Positions 13,628 to 27,400 of a stretch of DNA of 64,000 nt are shown here, one piece after another. The notes below the pieces were generated by a model. That model saw nothing but the letters and a program-made list of their open reading frames with translations, was not told the DNA's origin and did not search any database. Location: NCBI RefSeq assembly GCF_047495875.1, contig NC_092463.1:21193224-21257223 (forward strand), given 5' to 3'. This DNA is from Pithys albifrons albifrons (Eukaryota > Chordata > Aves > Passeriformes > Thamnophilidae). Positions within the stretch are counted from its first letter, which is position 1, and each line of letters starts with the position of its first letter. A program made the position numbers and the translations under genes.

Positions 13628-13825
13628 TGTCTGCATCAAATGCACCCAGCTGGACTTCCCCCTCTTCCAACTCTTCTGAGAGGCAAGCCCATGCCTCAGA
13701 GAACAGCTGGACAACCAACTCAGAGGACACCAGCAGCCCAAGCATTGCTCCCTCCTACACAGATCTGCAGTCAATTAATACTGAGGACCTGACCAGTGGT
13801 AGAACATCTGCAGCAGATTCAGCTG
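13628..13825 (+). CDS. STON2: Stonin-2 coding exon 3, residues 115-181
   Basis: A 198-nt exon, phase 1 at both ends. It encodes a Ser/Thr-rich segment with the conserved run SENSWTTNSEDTSSPS (138-153) followed by SYTDLQSIN (157-165). This matches the same block in human stonin-2 as I recall it. No domain is assigned there; the acidic SxxS/T pattern suggests kinase sites or a short linear binding motif (inference). The donor is GTAAGA at 13826. Confidence 0.93.
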
Positions 13826-16800
13826 GTAAGAGGGAATCCTTCAAGCTTCCATATAAATCTTTTTGATGCTACTGAAACTCACTGCTCAGAATTGAGCCAC
13901 ATGGAGCAGATCCAAAGCAGAACAAACTCAAGGATTAGGCAGACTAACACTTTGTTCTACTCCAAATCCCAAATAATCATATTTGGATTTTACATCCCAG
14001 GGATCTGTGCAGGCTCCTGAAGTAAGAGCCAAATGCAACTACCTGTTGGTGGACTTGGAGCATTTCTGGTTTTCACATATCACATCAGGTTAGGCTGATC
14101 TAGGAGCTAGTTTGAAGTATATTGTGGGACAGGTTGGATGCCTTTCCTGAACTTCCATGCAGAAATTTTCTTACCTTGACGGTGTATTCAGCTGGGTCAG
14201 GTCCAGCCCTTTGTGCCCCTTTCTGTTTCAGTGAGTGCCAAGACACATGTCATTTGCTGAATGCGTTCTTTGTACTGTGCTTTGCACTGTTATTGCACAG
14301 TAATGCTGAGAGAGTGTAGGAGATGACAGAGAGTGCTTGGGTAACAGATTTTGACTACTTAAGGATCCTATATCTGACCTTGTAGGGCTCTATTCAAATG
14401 CAAAAATGTGGTGCATGGTATTGTAGCTCATTGCTCCTCAGTTGTACTCTAGGTAATCTCTGAAGGAGGAGAAATAAAGCAGAGTGGTGCCACTCATGTC
14501 ATGCAGAATTGAGATGGTGGGAACTCCTGAATGACAAAGTTGACTTTCACAGCACATAAAAAAAGTAGACATGTCAGGGCGTGAAAAGGAAAACAAAATA
14601 CACAGCTCCAGGAGGAAGCACCTGCAGTATGTTGGAAGCTGTTCAACCCAAGTTGAGGAAGGTCAGTAGCTCCCCAGTTTGGTGGTGGAAATTGATTCTC
14701 TGGTGACACAATAGCTCAAGCATGTATTTTCTTTGAGGTGGTGAATGTAACAATATGTATGAACTAAGGCCTGTTTGGGGAGGATGGACCTCCTAAGCCT
14801 CACTGAGATCATACACTCCTTCCATAAGAAACATACACATACATCACCTGCAAAGAGTATTATTTAATTGTTCAGTGAACCTGGGTTGAACATCAAGGCA
14901 GGTTTATAAACAGCAGCATAGTAGGTACTGGCTCAGTGCTTAAGACAAAGGATTTGTGGAGAAGTAGTAGTTACTTTGGATAAGTTTGTTACTTTCTTCA
15001 AATAATAAACTTGCCACAAATCTGTCTAATCATTTTTATTTTAGAATACTTTGCTTATCTGTACCTCTGAATTTGGAACCCACTGGTAGAAAAGTAGTAT
15101 AGGCAAGCTGGCATTGTGTGCCAGCATGAGCATCAGTTCTGTTCCAATGACCTCATGTCTGTTAGGGTGAAGTGTAATACTTTTCTTCTGGAGTATGTAC
15201 TGGGTATTGCTGTTTTGTTTATTTGGTATAGCTTGCCAAAGAATTGCTGTTGTAGCTCAGGATGTCTGCATCTGAGGAAGAGGAATGAAGGATGCCCAGT
15301 TCATATATTACTTTGCATCATGTAGAAAAGCCAAAAACAAAAGTGCTGCTGTATATTCCTGGCATACATATGGAATTATGTCCTATATATGGCCAAAAGT
15401 GAAGCTGATACTTCAGTAAAAGCTTTGTGTGCAGCCTTCTTACTGTTTCTTTCTCAGTCAGTCACAAAGTGGCATATTTATTAGCAAGATGCATTCCAGT
15501 CGCCTATAAATTTTGAAAACTTAAAAAGTAGGTAACACCCGCAAGGCTGTGTCATTAGTTAAAAGATAAGATACACTACCTTAGTGGTACTCCAAGTGCG
15601 AAATACATTGAGCCTTCCTACCACCAGGTGTGGTGTTTACAAAAGAGCAGCATGAACAAAGTGCCTCTCTTTGTCCTGTTCCTGGGACACCTCACAGCCC
15701 ACCCCTGAGGCGGCTGCTGGCATCAGGAAGATTTGTGGAGGTGAGTGAGCTTAGGATCTAGAAGCCATGGGTGTACAGTTCTGGCTGCTTTTCTGTTGTT
15801 CTCTCCACCCTCATCCCACACTCATAGTGCATAAATGGACAAAAAAATGCATGATCACTTTCTTGTCTCCTTCCTCTCTGCCCCTCTCCAGAAATTCAGT
15901 TCTTCAAACCTGAGTTGATTCAAGCATTTAATTTTTATTTCTCTTCTCAATGGACTAGCTGCCTCAGTCTGTGGTGGAGTTTGAAGGCTCCATCAAGGCA
16001 ATGAAGGAAAAGAAAGGAATCCCCATGCTCTGTGTGGTGAAGTCACGTTGGCTGCTAGCCAGTGTGTTGACTCTAAGGTCCAGCTTGATGGAAAGAAACA
16101 AAATCAAATTAATTTCACTGCTAAAACTCCCTATGAAAGTAAGAAATCAATGTTGGATGTACTTAAGTGATGACGAAGAATCAGGTCTAAAAAGTAGCTT
16201 GCGTCTAATACTGTTTCAAGTGAGAAAAACCTAGTGATGAGAAAAGCACAAAAAGTTCTACTTAGTGGTGGGATGCTGGCTAAAATAACTATTTTAGCCG
16301 TGGTGAATTTTTATTGCCTGAACAGCATAAAAGGGAATCCAGGATACTCTGTTCCATAATTTCACCACTTCTCTTGAATTTATCCTCCATGCAAAATGTT
16401 TAAGCATCAACTGCATGTGAAAGTTCCGGACACAGGGTTTTGTGTGGGAGCAGATGAGAGCCTGAGGTAGGTCTGACTGCAGGCACACACAGGGACAATT
16501 CACAGCAATGAGAATGCACAGTTTGGCATCCAGGGCTGGTAGACTCCAAGCAGGTAAAATTGTCTGGAAATTAAACTTTCTTACAATTTCTCACAAGATT
16601 TGAATGTAAAACAATCCGATGGGCTTGAGCTTTATTTAGTGCATGTGTTTATGCAAGATATGGCCGAGAAAGATATGTGAGAAAGATGGGAGAGGCCTGA
16701 ATGATCTCATACTGAAAGTTTACCCTTGCTGCAGGGGACTGCAGAAAGCCTCCCCACTGATGGAGTTGGGGTAAGCACAGTGATGTCCTGTAACAGCAGC

Positions 16801-17458
16801 AAAGTTCACAGCAGTGAAGGTAAATATTGCATAAGCAGAGCTGAAAAAGATTTGCTTTTCTATCAAAGTGCATCTAGAAGATGCTTTACTTTATTGCCTA
16901 TACTAGTTTGAACTCTGGCACCAAGAAGCCTTTAATATTATCCTCGTCTTTGTCAGTACAAGGGGCTATTTAGCCTGCAGCAGCAAGCCAATAAATGTGG
17001 GTCAAGTGATAGCAGCCTGTCCATTTAACGTGGGCATGTTTACATGGTTATAACAGCAAGCACTTTGCAACAGCTGTGGTTTCACAGTGTGCATGAAGCT
17101 GTATTTGGTGCTGGTGAAGTGGCCCCTTGCCTCAGCCTCTTGCCTTGCCTCGCTGTGTCACTCAGCTTCGATCAATGAGCCTGAAAAGAAGGCAGAACTT
17201 TTGGCCTTTGTGCTGTGCTCTGCAAGATAAGTAACACAGGACATCTCTGTTACTGATACAATACAAGTATTTGTTCATTCTGTAGCAGATGCCTGTCTCA
17301 GCTTTCAAGAAAGGCCAAATATCTACGAGTCAGAGGAGCAAGGGAGAGGCCTTCTTGTAACTGTGATTATAGATCTGGAAGCACTGAGATCTGTCTGAGA
17401 TTGTGCACAAATACCTCACAGCTAGATTTGGATTTCTGCATTTTACCATTCTTCTTTA

Positions 17459-17590
17459 ACATAATTTTTATTTATATCAATTAAAATTAAATATTGACTT
17501 GGTCAATATGTATATAATAAATATATATGTTTGCCTAGCTCATAAACTATATATTCGGTTACAAATTTAATAGAATATATGATAGAATCT
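17459..17590. repeat. AT-rich low-complexity block
   Basis: Dense TA/AT steps including TATATAATAAATATATATG. Simple AT-rich intronic DNA; no function visible. Confidence 0.6.
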
Positions 17591-18964
17591 AAAGCTGTGA
17601 GTGTCTATGTCTATGTGTAGGCATTAGTTTCCTGATAGCAATTTTAGGTGCATTGTTGTTAGTTCTGTTGTGATTTGTATATTAGGAAAGCTGCAGCTAC
17701 ACCGTGTTTGATGTTGGTCATTTGATGTGCTGACCAGTTGTTCTCTTTGGCATTCTTCTGAATCTCTGGGACTACTAGGATACTGAGGAAATCATTATGT
17801 TAATGTTTTCTGGGAGCATCTGCATGTTTGGAGGTAGAAGGTTGCATGTGTGACCCCTAACTGCTCAAAATCCAGAAAGTTAATAAATAACACAAGGAAT
17901 TAATTCTGAGGATGTTATTATTTTTGAAGTATCATTTAATTTAAGGGTGTTCTGCTGCTTCTGTTTTAAAAATTGGACATGGCAATTCAGACAAGCTCAG
18001 CTCCAGCTATTTCTTTAGGACAATGGACAGCACATAATAACTTTTCAAACTGTTTCCTAATGCTTTGCTGCAGTAGCTTTCTCAGAAACTTTTTTGCTGT
18101 AACTTTAGCCAACTAGATACTGAGTGCTGATGTGGTGATTACCAGAATGATGTTCTGTGGGTTTCAAACAGACAGTTTGGAACAGATTATATAGCTGTGC
18201 ATTATGGTTGCACTGAAAGCCAGAAACAGGCTATACGTTCTGAAGTTATTTCATGTTAATTACCAGGGCAAGGGGGAAAGTAATGTATGCTGATGGCTAC
18301 CACCTTCCATCCAGAGCTGCACTTCAGTTATGCTGTGTAAGTATTAACCAGGTTGTTCTGGTGTCCCAGTCCCACACACATGAAAAAACTTGTACATGAG
18401 AGTCTGCCAAACCCCGCTGGAGAGGCTGCAGTGGGGAATGTCAAACCCTTGCTTCAAGGAGGGAAAGACTCCAGAGTACCATGAGCAAATAGCACCTAAA
18501 ATGTACTCTCGCACAACTCCAACCTGTAAAGGCTAAATTCAGCACCAGAGGCAGGTTTTTCTTTCCTTCTTCACATCCCATACCAGCTAGCAATTCAGTA
18601 GTTTTATACCCTAGTTGTTGTCCCATATTTTTCTAAAGCATTTCTAACTACTTTAAAAATAACGCATTGTTAGGACAGAACTAGGAAGCTGGGTCTAGAT
18701 CATTCATAGCAGTAGAAATGTGATCCCAAGATGGACCTGTGTACTGCAAATCATCATCTCTTCAATTCTTCCTGGCCACAGTATCCCAGTGACCTCTGTA
18801 GTAGTGCTGTTCTCATCTCTGTTTGGCAGTGGGGAAGCCTGCAGCTCTGTTACACAGGCTCGGTGAAGCAAAATGGCCTTTGCCATATAGTTTGACAGCC
18901 TTGCTCTTTTCTGGAGACTGCAGGTATAAGCAGTGGAACAGTCACTCCTTATGGCAGGCAGGAA

Positions 18965-19143
18965 GGCACTGAACCTGGTTGCCCAGAGAAGATGTGGATG
19001 CCCCATCCCTAGAAGTGTCCAAGGCCAGGCTGGATGGGGCTTGAAGCAACAAGGTGTCCCTGCCCATGGCAGAGAGGTTGAAACAAGATCATTTTTAAGA
19101 TTGCTTCCAACTCAAGCCAGTCAATGATTCTATAATCCTAGAA
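18965..19143 (+). mobile_element. CR1 LINE 3' fragment
   Basis: Matches the 3' end of avian CR1: GGTTGCCCAGAGAAGATGTG, GATGCCCCATCCCTAGAAGT, CCTGCCCATGGCAGAG and a tail of ATGATTCTATAATCCTAGAAT, a decayed copy of the usual terminal repeat. It is 5'-truncated, as most CR1 copies are, and lies sense to STON2 inside the large intron. Non-functional. Confidence 0.9.
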
Positions 19144-22100
19144 TATCCTGAGAAAATATCTGCATAATATTTTTTCTAATTAACATCAACTGCACCAAAG
19201 TTTACCCCTGTTCAGACATCTCCATCCCTTCAAAACTTCATTTTTAAAAAGGACTGTCCTAGTGATAACACTTAAAGCAGAACTGAGATGTCACTGAGCT
19301 CAGCTCTTTCAACTCATGCCCTCAGCTGGGGCTAAATGCAGTCTCTGAACCTCAAAAGGTTCAATATCTGCCTCAACTATGCCCTAGAAAAAACACTGAT
19401 TACTTATCTTCTCTACTACCTTGCCTCCCAAAGAAGAGTGGTTGATGCTGCCATAGGACTATGCAGTTCTTGCTTTTTCCTCAGAGATGATGAGGAATTT
19501 CAGGGTGCAGGAGGACAGGATTTAACATTGCTCTCATAGTAAGAAAGGAGTTAGAAGAAAGCTCAGAAGTATCTGCTCCTAATAATGCCTACTAAGTTGA
19601 GTCTTGTCCTGCTTACTCCTGTGAATTAATCAGGCCTTCCTCGTTCCTCCACAGTCTGAGAACACCAGGTTTAAGACAAGAAAGATGCTAAGTGTGACAG
19701 GGGAAAGTGGTAGCATGAAAGAACTGAGTCTTGATTTTCGTTATTCCCTGGAAATGTTTTAATTAAAAGCTTTTTTATCTAAAATACATGTCTTTTAAAA
19801 AATTCATAGTTTTGCTGTTTAATTTAGTGTTTTCTTGTCTGCATGCTAGCACAGAATCAGTTCTGATTTCATCCATGTCAGGCGCCCTGTGCTGCAAACA
19901 GCTAAAGGAGCATCTCTTTGTTCAAGTGCTGAGTTTTCTTCTCATGGCTATTCTGAAGTGCAGGCTACAGTAACTGTAGATTTGTATCAGGGTCATCTTT
20001 GTTATAGAAGAGCTAAGTGCTGAGCCTACATGGTATTCTTGATAAATTTCACTCTTTCCACACCTATTCACTGATATTTTCATATGGTCAGATCAGCTGA
20101 AAGGAAAGCAGACAGAAGTCACAGGACTAACCTGCTGATACCCATTTATACAGGCAATATCCCAAGAGAATAGATGTGGGTCGATGCTTTGTAGTTTCTC
20201 TCAGGCCAAGTAAGGCAGACTAGGTGGTACAAAGCCCTTTATTTGTGTTTGTAAGGCTGTGATTCCTCAGCCATGGTGTTCGCATTGGCTCCAGTTGCTC
20301 TCTAATACAGTGCAAAAAGCCACAGGCTGATGTGATAAACCTGAGGAGTTCAGTAGGAGATTTTTCAGCTGAACAGGACATTTTGGTGTGAAGCTTAATT
20401 GGAGATGGAATGCTTAAGTGCAGCAGCTATCTGTGACTGCTGTGTTGAAAGAGGAAGGACTTGGTTTGTTCGGAGCAATTCTGCAGGATGCTAAATAGCT
20501 TCTGAACCTAAAGCTGCTGGGAAAGAAGAGCACCAAGATATCTCCCCACATCCACTTCTTTCAAAGTGGCAAACATCAGTTCAACAATGTTATCTCCCCT
20601 TTTGCATTCTGTTCCTGACAGCATGCTGCTGTGCTGCTCTATTGCTGATGGGAGGCAGAAATGGCACTATGGCCATATAGTAGCAGTGGTGCAGCACTGC
20701 CCCAGCTTTGTGCTGCGCGGCAACATAGCTGGTGCCCACAGAGCTGACTGCACCCCAGGGAACCTGATTCTGCAGCTTTCAGACAACAGCAGGAGTCACC
20801 ACTGGGCAAAGTTACCCACCTGAGAACTGGCATTTTCCCCCATCAATTCTACGAGGCAGAGAAGCAAGCAAGGCTTCAGCAGTAGCACCAGTTAACAGGA
20901 GCTGTAAATTATTGCATGTGCTCTTGATTAGAGATCCCAGGTTTGTGTGGAATTTTCTGTCTGAATATGAAGGGGCTGAATGGAACTGACAGTGTAAAAC
21001 AGTGAAAAGGCTGGCAGCAGCAGAGCAAATAAGAATGAGAAATTTCATGACGCCCAAGTGCATAGATTTGCTTGTTTCTCACTTACTGTGGTATCATCTG
21101 AAACCCAAGAAAGGCTCAGGGAGTCACTGGACTATGCAGCACCGGAATTGGAAAAGTCATGATGGGCACCTATAGGGGATCAGTTATAGAGTCATCTTCT
21201 CAAAGAACAATGTGTGATAAAATGGGAAGCAGGTTTGTCAGAAACAAGAATAAAGTACAGAATCATTTAAGCAAAACCTGCAGCTTCTATGTTGATAATG
21301 TTTTTTCTTGTGTCCACTTAAAAACTTGTTGTGGTAAATGTCCATTTTTATCAGAACTTCTGCCTTTATTATTCTTTTATTCAGCCCAGTCTTAGGGAAA
21401 AAATGTAACATTTTCTGCTCTTTCAAGATAGAAATGAGCAGAGTTGAATGGAGTACTGAGATTAGTGTAGGGAGATTGCTTATTTATGTCTTTATTTCAA
21501 CATCTCTGTTTTTTAGCTCATCTATCACTGATCAAATAACGCTGAAATACAGATATGACATGAACCTTGCTTAATGACCATGTTCTTCTCTTATTAGAAA
21601 CAACTTGGTCTTAATTGTCCTTATGTTTGACAGACAAGACCAAATCTCTCTGCCCAGTCTTAGAACAGATACAAACTTCCATTGTGATTGTGCACATTAC
21701 ATGAGAGGAAGATGAGACTTCACACTGTTTCTTCATTCTGATCTTGGCTAGCAAGAATGAGAATTGTGATCTTAGGTTTTGTGACATGGATGCCAGTCCA
21801 GTTTACTTGTCAATACCCTTGTTGCATTGCAGTAAATATCATGGAGACTGATATGAACTAGTCACGTAGGATTCAATTTTTTTAAACCATTTAAAATGCT
21901 CAGTACTTTTTGTTAAGAAGTCCAGATCTCAGTTTAGTATGTAAAACTCTTTCCAAGATTTTTGTGTTCCAGCTATTGTTGTTACAGCGTGACAACATTT
22001 TCAAATAGCTGCAGCTCAGTGTACCCCTCTCCAAACCTAGCTCTTTAATTTAGTGCCTAAAGGGAGATTAGAGATCCTGTCAACATGTCCTGTAGCTCTA

Positions 22101-22289
22101 TGTCCTCATGAACATTATAGGCTTTGTAGAAATTATGCTATTTACATGCAGACTTTGGTCAACTCTTTATTGAAGCTGGTGTATTTTCATATGTAGACTT
22201 TTCAGAGAGCTTGATTCACTTAAGATATATTGCTGACCATTTCTTATCCATATGTTCCTGTGCCAATATTGTTTTTCAGGTAGCTTTTT

Positions 22290-22620
22290 GCCCTCTCCAG
22301 TGTAGCCCCTTTAATATATTTATACCATGTAATTATCTCTCTGTTTTCATTTGCTAAACTGAAAGAGACAAGCTCTTTAGTATGCTGGTCCTCCATTCTT
22401 CTACTTATCCTAGAAAGTTTTTCTCAGGTCATGTTGCTGTTTGAATTAGTCTATCGGGTATGTGGTGACCAAAACTGTGCACAGACTGAGGTTTCACCAT
22501 AGCATGATATCAAGCTACTAGTGTCCCTGTCTTCAGAAATTCTCACCTTGATACATCCCAGAATCTTACTTCCTTTTGTGCCAGTGCATTAGGCAAGTAC
22601 CTGTGTTTTCTAGGGCAATT
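22290..22620. mobile_element. Ancient CR1/L3-like repeat remnant
   Basis: Order and wording resemble a common ancient amniote CR1-type repeat: a TTTGCTAAACTGAAAGAGAC stretch near 22350, then GTGACCAAAACTGTGCACAG near 22465, GAGGTTTCACCATAGCA, and ACATCCCAGAATCTTACTTCC near 22553. Divergence is high, so the assignment is from pattern memory only, and I do not assign a strand. Confidence 0.5.
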
Positions 22621-25600
22621 TTTACCTCTTAAAAATATGGTTACTGTATATGCTCTTCTTCAGATTTATGGTACCATTTCCATCTGAACTGATTCCTTTA
22701 AAATGCTTGTAATGAAAACTAACTGCATTAGTGAGTTCTTTCAGAATTTAGGAAGGGAGCTTATCATACCTCCTGATCTAAGCACAGTAACCTCTCCAAA
22801 ATGTTCTCTTACCTCATTAATTTCCATTTACATTCCCTACTTTTAGTTATCTAGCCTTCCTCCTCCACCTTTTTCACTGTGCTTTGCATCCTAATTATTA
22901 AAGAGCAAGGGCAAAATATTCATTAGCTTTGGCACAGTGTCTAGGTGCACTAATGTTTAATTATGACCACAGTCCCACTTCCTTGCTCTTTGTATATGCA
23001 TATATGTGGTTTGCTTTTGCTCCAATATGTAATGTTACCACTGAAGATTATTTCTGAGAAAGGTAGGGCCCATTGAGACCCAGCTTTCCAGGCTCACTAG
23101 TCCCCTGTTGGCTTTATAACAGTTCTAGTTATAGGGCAGAATTAAATAGTGAGACTGACAAAATAAGTAATCTGTCTAACAAACAAAACCATCTTACTTT
23201 GGTGGCTTAAATGTTAGACCAGGGATGAAGCTGAAGCTCCTTTGAAAATTCAACGATTAGGATAAGGTCCTTTTCTGTGAGATTTACATGCTGATTAGTT
23301 CCTGCACGAAAGCTAAACTAATATCTGGGGGAGTGAAGGGAAGATATAAATCTTCAGCACTTTTATTAGTGCAGTGGCACAACCATATTTCTACATACTG
23401 TGTGCTCTGGTCAGGTGAGGAAGGTGAGGAGAGGTGCTGGGTTGGGACATGCAATGGTGGGAAGAGAGGCTTCATGGGGATGAGGGGTCTGATGTGCCAG
23501 GGAACTGTGGATGTGGTCAGCAGACCCTTTTCACCTTTTCTGCACTTCTTTTCCCTTCCTAACTGCCTTCCACTTCACCATGCTTGAGGATACAGGACTT
23601 GCCTCCACAGCATTCCATGCCTGACTCCTCATAGTGGAGGGTGGGAGCAGGAGAGGAGCTGGGGCCAAGGCCTGTTTCTGCTGCAGGGTGCAAGCAAGAC
23701 TAAGAAAACTGAGAAGAGCAGGAGCAGCCAGGTTTTCTGATCCTTCCGCTGTCAAGGGTATGGGAACTGCTGTTTGTGGGAGAACCTCACACACAATTGG
23801 CAGGACAGGATCAAGTTGCAGAGGGCTGTGGCAGGTAAGGATCAGCTCTTGGAGGCAGAGCAAGCAATCTCCATCACTGGCACAGGGCAGCTGGGAATCT
23901 GCCATGCTGGCAGCCAGGTACCATTGGCTACCTTTTTGCTTTTAGCTGCCTTTATATATTCAGACACAAACATACACAGCGGCACTCAGAAGAGACTTAA
24001 ACTCTTGAAGTGTGGATTCAGATTGTGACCCTTGTATGTGCAACTGCCTGTAGGAATTTTCTCACTGGGTAAAATCTCAGTATGGATAGCATTTGAGAAG
24101 GTAGGTGTCTGTAATAGACACCTTTTGTCTCTGGCCCTAGGGATTTTTGCCTGTTTTCAAAAACATGGCAGTTAAAAAATGCATTGTTTCCTGAAACATC
24201 CTAAGGCAGATTTTGGAGCAATGGAATAATTTAATGTATGAGCAGCACAGACAAATAAAATAACACTTAGGTGTCTTCAGTACTTCATAGCAAGAGTAGT
24301 GTCGGGCAAGAGATCAGTGGTTACTAACAAAGGGTAATTCATGGTATAAAGTGAACATGTTGAAGTCGGTATTTCATCAAGAAGCTGTTTTGATTATTAT
24401 CTGAAATTCAGATAATGTGTAAACTTAGACTTGTCACTTTCACAGGTTTCAGGTTATGTCAAAAGGAGTATTTAAAACTCTTTGTTTTCTGGAGACATGA
24501 AGAGGATGACTCTCCACAGCACAACTGACATGGCCAGAGGGAGCAGGGTACCTCTGAGTCTGTTTTCATACTGATCTGGTGGATCTGTGAGCCTTTTGAA
24601 AAGATATGGTATATGCCATACTGTCATTAAGTGCAGACATCTGATATAGTAGTTAAAATAGTCTGTATAACTTTCTCTACACAAAGAATAGGTGTCTAGC
24701 ACAAACAGTTGACAAGCTTTAGGCCATTATCCACATGCAGAAAAATAAGTCTACAATTTAAAATTAATCCTCTTTTTCTGAAAACAATTTATATGGTTGG
24801 GTAATGGTGAGTGTGGTGATGAGATATGCATGTTCTTACAAGAAATGTGTAGTAAGAAGGGTGCCAGTTCTGAATGGAGTGAAAGAAATTTGTGTTCTTG
24901 CATGAACACCAAGAATATTCTTGATTCGCTTCACTAAAACTTGGACCTCCTTCTGGAAAGCCCAACAGAAGTGTTTGTTCAGTGCAGAAAGCACAGGGAT
25001 TTGTATGTGTTTGTGCTTGCTTCTGCCTCCAATACACGTGCATTTGTATGCTTTGTAGTAGACATGAGTCTTCAGGAGGGATTGGGATGGAAAGGGAGCA
25101 CATGCCAGTGCACACATACAGAGAGGCACATGGTCCATCTGGCAGAGCAGACAGCTGGAGGGGGTGTTGGTGCATTTGTCACGCCAGCCAGTGTGCCAGT
25201 TTCACTGCTTTGCTGTGCCTTGGGCTGCACAGCACTGTCTCCAGCACAGTCAGTTGGCTCTGGAAGGGGGACACAACGTTGGCCCAGGGTGCTTCGCTGT
25301 GTTTCCTCTGTGGCAGGCCCTTCACTAGCCAGCCAGAATTAGGATCTGGGTGGGAAAGTTTACATAAAAAAGAAGTAGAGAGGCTTTACTGAAAGCTTTG
25401 CTTTCATGAACCCACCACTCCTCGTCCCCTGGCCTGATTTGTTTGTTCAGGCTTGGTTGCCTCCAGCAACGCATTATTAGTGTGAATTATGGTGTATCCT
25501 GGGAGACCTGCAGGATTCCCTGCAAGTCTTTTGAGTTCCTCATCTCCAAAGAGGGAGAGACACAAAGGCATTTCACTCTGTTGATGCAGTTGCATGTACT

Positions 25601-27318
25601 TTGTTCCCCTTCTTTGAATGTTGGTGTGTCTCTTCGGCAAATGCTGTGACTGGACTGCCCAGTCTTCATCTTGTGTCTTCGTCTCAGTCAGTATATTATA
25701 CTTTTCTTGGTAAAGCCACCAAACTGCACTGCTTTAAAGGCTGTATTTGAAAACTTGCTTAGCTGAAGAGGTTTCAGCAGAGCTATGTACTTGTTATTGT
25801 TGTACACACAGATCAGTCCTCGCTGATGGTAGACCTCAGACCTTCAGGGTCTGGCCTTAAGGTAAATACAGATTGTGTCACTCATGAGCAGCTTTCTGTT
25901 TGATTTAGTATGGCTACAAAAGCAGTAAAGACACAGTGGAATGGATTAACAATATGGGTATGTTTTCAGGGCCCTGCAAAGACCATACATCTTTGCTAAA
26001 ATATATGCCACTGCAAATTCTTTAGACATAACAAGTATTATGAGAACTTCCCCACAATGTGATCAAACCCTGCTTTCAAACTCTGCTCAGTTGGAAATTA
26101 CAGGACTCAGCTTCAGCTCTTTTGGCTCTTCTGTGTCCCGGGATTGCAGGGACCAGCCCGTGTTAAAACCTCATGAAGAGCACTTGATTTCTTGACTAGT
26201 CACATATGTGTCCAGAGATGGACAGCATCAGATGAACTGATCTCCTGTAAAGGTCAAAGCAGCTTAGCTAGGAGATGTCAGTGCTCCGTAGTTAAGACAT
26301 CAACATCAGATGGCTTCTCAGTAACAGAGTAGTGGCAAGGCACATGAGCGTATCAGTGTGGATGCACTCATGCACAGTGGATGCTAATGGGGTGCTATTG
26401 GGAGGGCAAGGGAGTTAAGGAAATGCAGAGAAGGTGTCTTGAGTGATTTGCTTTCACCAGCTGATTCAGTTACCAAGAGAGTTGGATGCTGAACAGCCGT
26501 GCAGTTCCCTCTGTGTGCTCACATTAAGGCAGCACTTGTTTTGCAAGACTTTTGCAGTAAAGGACGCTGGACACAGCTGGTGTCTAGAGCTGGTGGTGGG
26601 CACACTCATGGCTGTACCCTCACCCTGCAAGGCTGCCCTGTACCTATGAGGAGCTGGCTGTCACCTCTGACTGAGGCTTCAGCTCTGCCCTCTGTCCCCC
26701 TGCCAAGCTGCTCAGGTCTGGCAGAGGCTGGGGGACTGCTGGGGTAAAAGGGTGGACTGTGCTCTGCTGAGATTGACAGTCCAGCTGCATCCACAGAATA
26801 AAACCAGTTTGTCTCGCGTGTCTGAACAACCCAAACCTGAACTAATGGAGCAAACAGGTGTGAAGGGAGAAGGGTTTTGCCAGAGCCAGTAGCTCCTTGT
26901 CTGCTGGATAAAAGGAAGTGCAGGTCAGTAGAAATCAACACATTCCTCATCAGATGGTAGGGAGAAGAGTTCTTCAGTGAGCAAAGGCACTGGAAATTAA
27001 CCCATTGATTCCTGGATCATTCTCAAGTCAAACACCAGAGGACCAGGTCTCATCAGGCTTTTCCTGCTGGCCCTGGAAGCACAGCTTACGTGCCTCTTGA
27101 TTTCTTTTCCCAGGGAAGAAGTGAGAAGGAAGAAACTACAAGGATGGATGGATGGCTAGGCTATAGTTTTTCTGTGTTTGAATTATTTCTTAGTATGTTA
27201 AATAATGAACAGCTTTAATCCCCATGCTCCAGCCCATGCCCTGCTTTACAGAAAGCTTTCAGGGTGGCTCTTGAGCCTCCCAGCTGTGCTCTAAGAAATG
27301 TTTTTTAACCCACAAGAT

Positions 27319-27400
27319 CCCTTTTCCCTTCCTTCACTTTAGAATTTTCTCTCTTCCTGTCCATTTTTCCTCTTTTCTTCTCTACTTCTATTCCTTTCTG
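27319..27400. repeat. Pyrimidine-rich tract
   Basis: Long run dominated by C and T (CTTTTCCCTTCC, CTCTTCCTGTCC and similar). A simple intronic polypyrimidine stretch; no acceptor with a coding continuation follows. Confidence 0.5.

Noticed and set aside
15971..16234. 87-codon frame with lysine-rich start
   Set aside because: Looks somewhat protein-like at first, but I recognise no family and there is no donor or acceptor in a useful phase.
24941..25392. Two overlapping frames of 133 and 136 codons, Cys-rich
   Set aside because: They read the same DNA in different frames, neither resembles a known protein, and there is no signal peptide or splice support.
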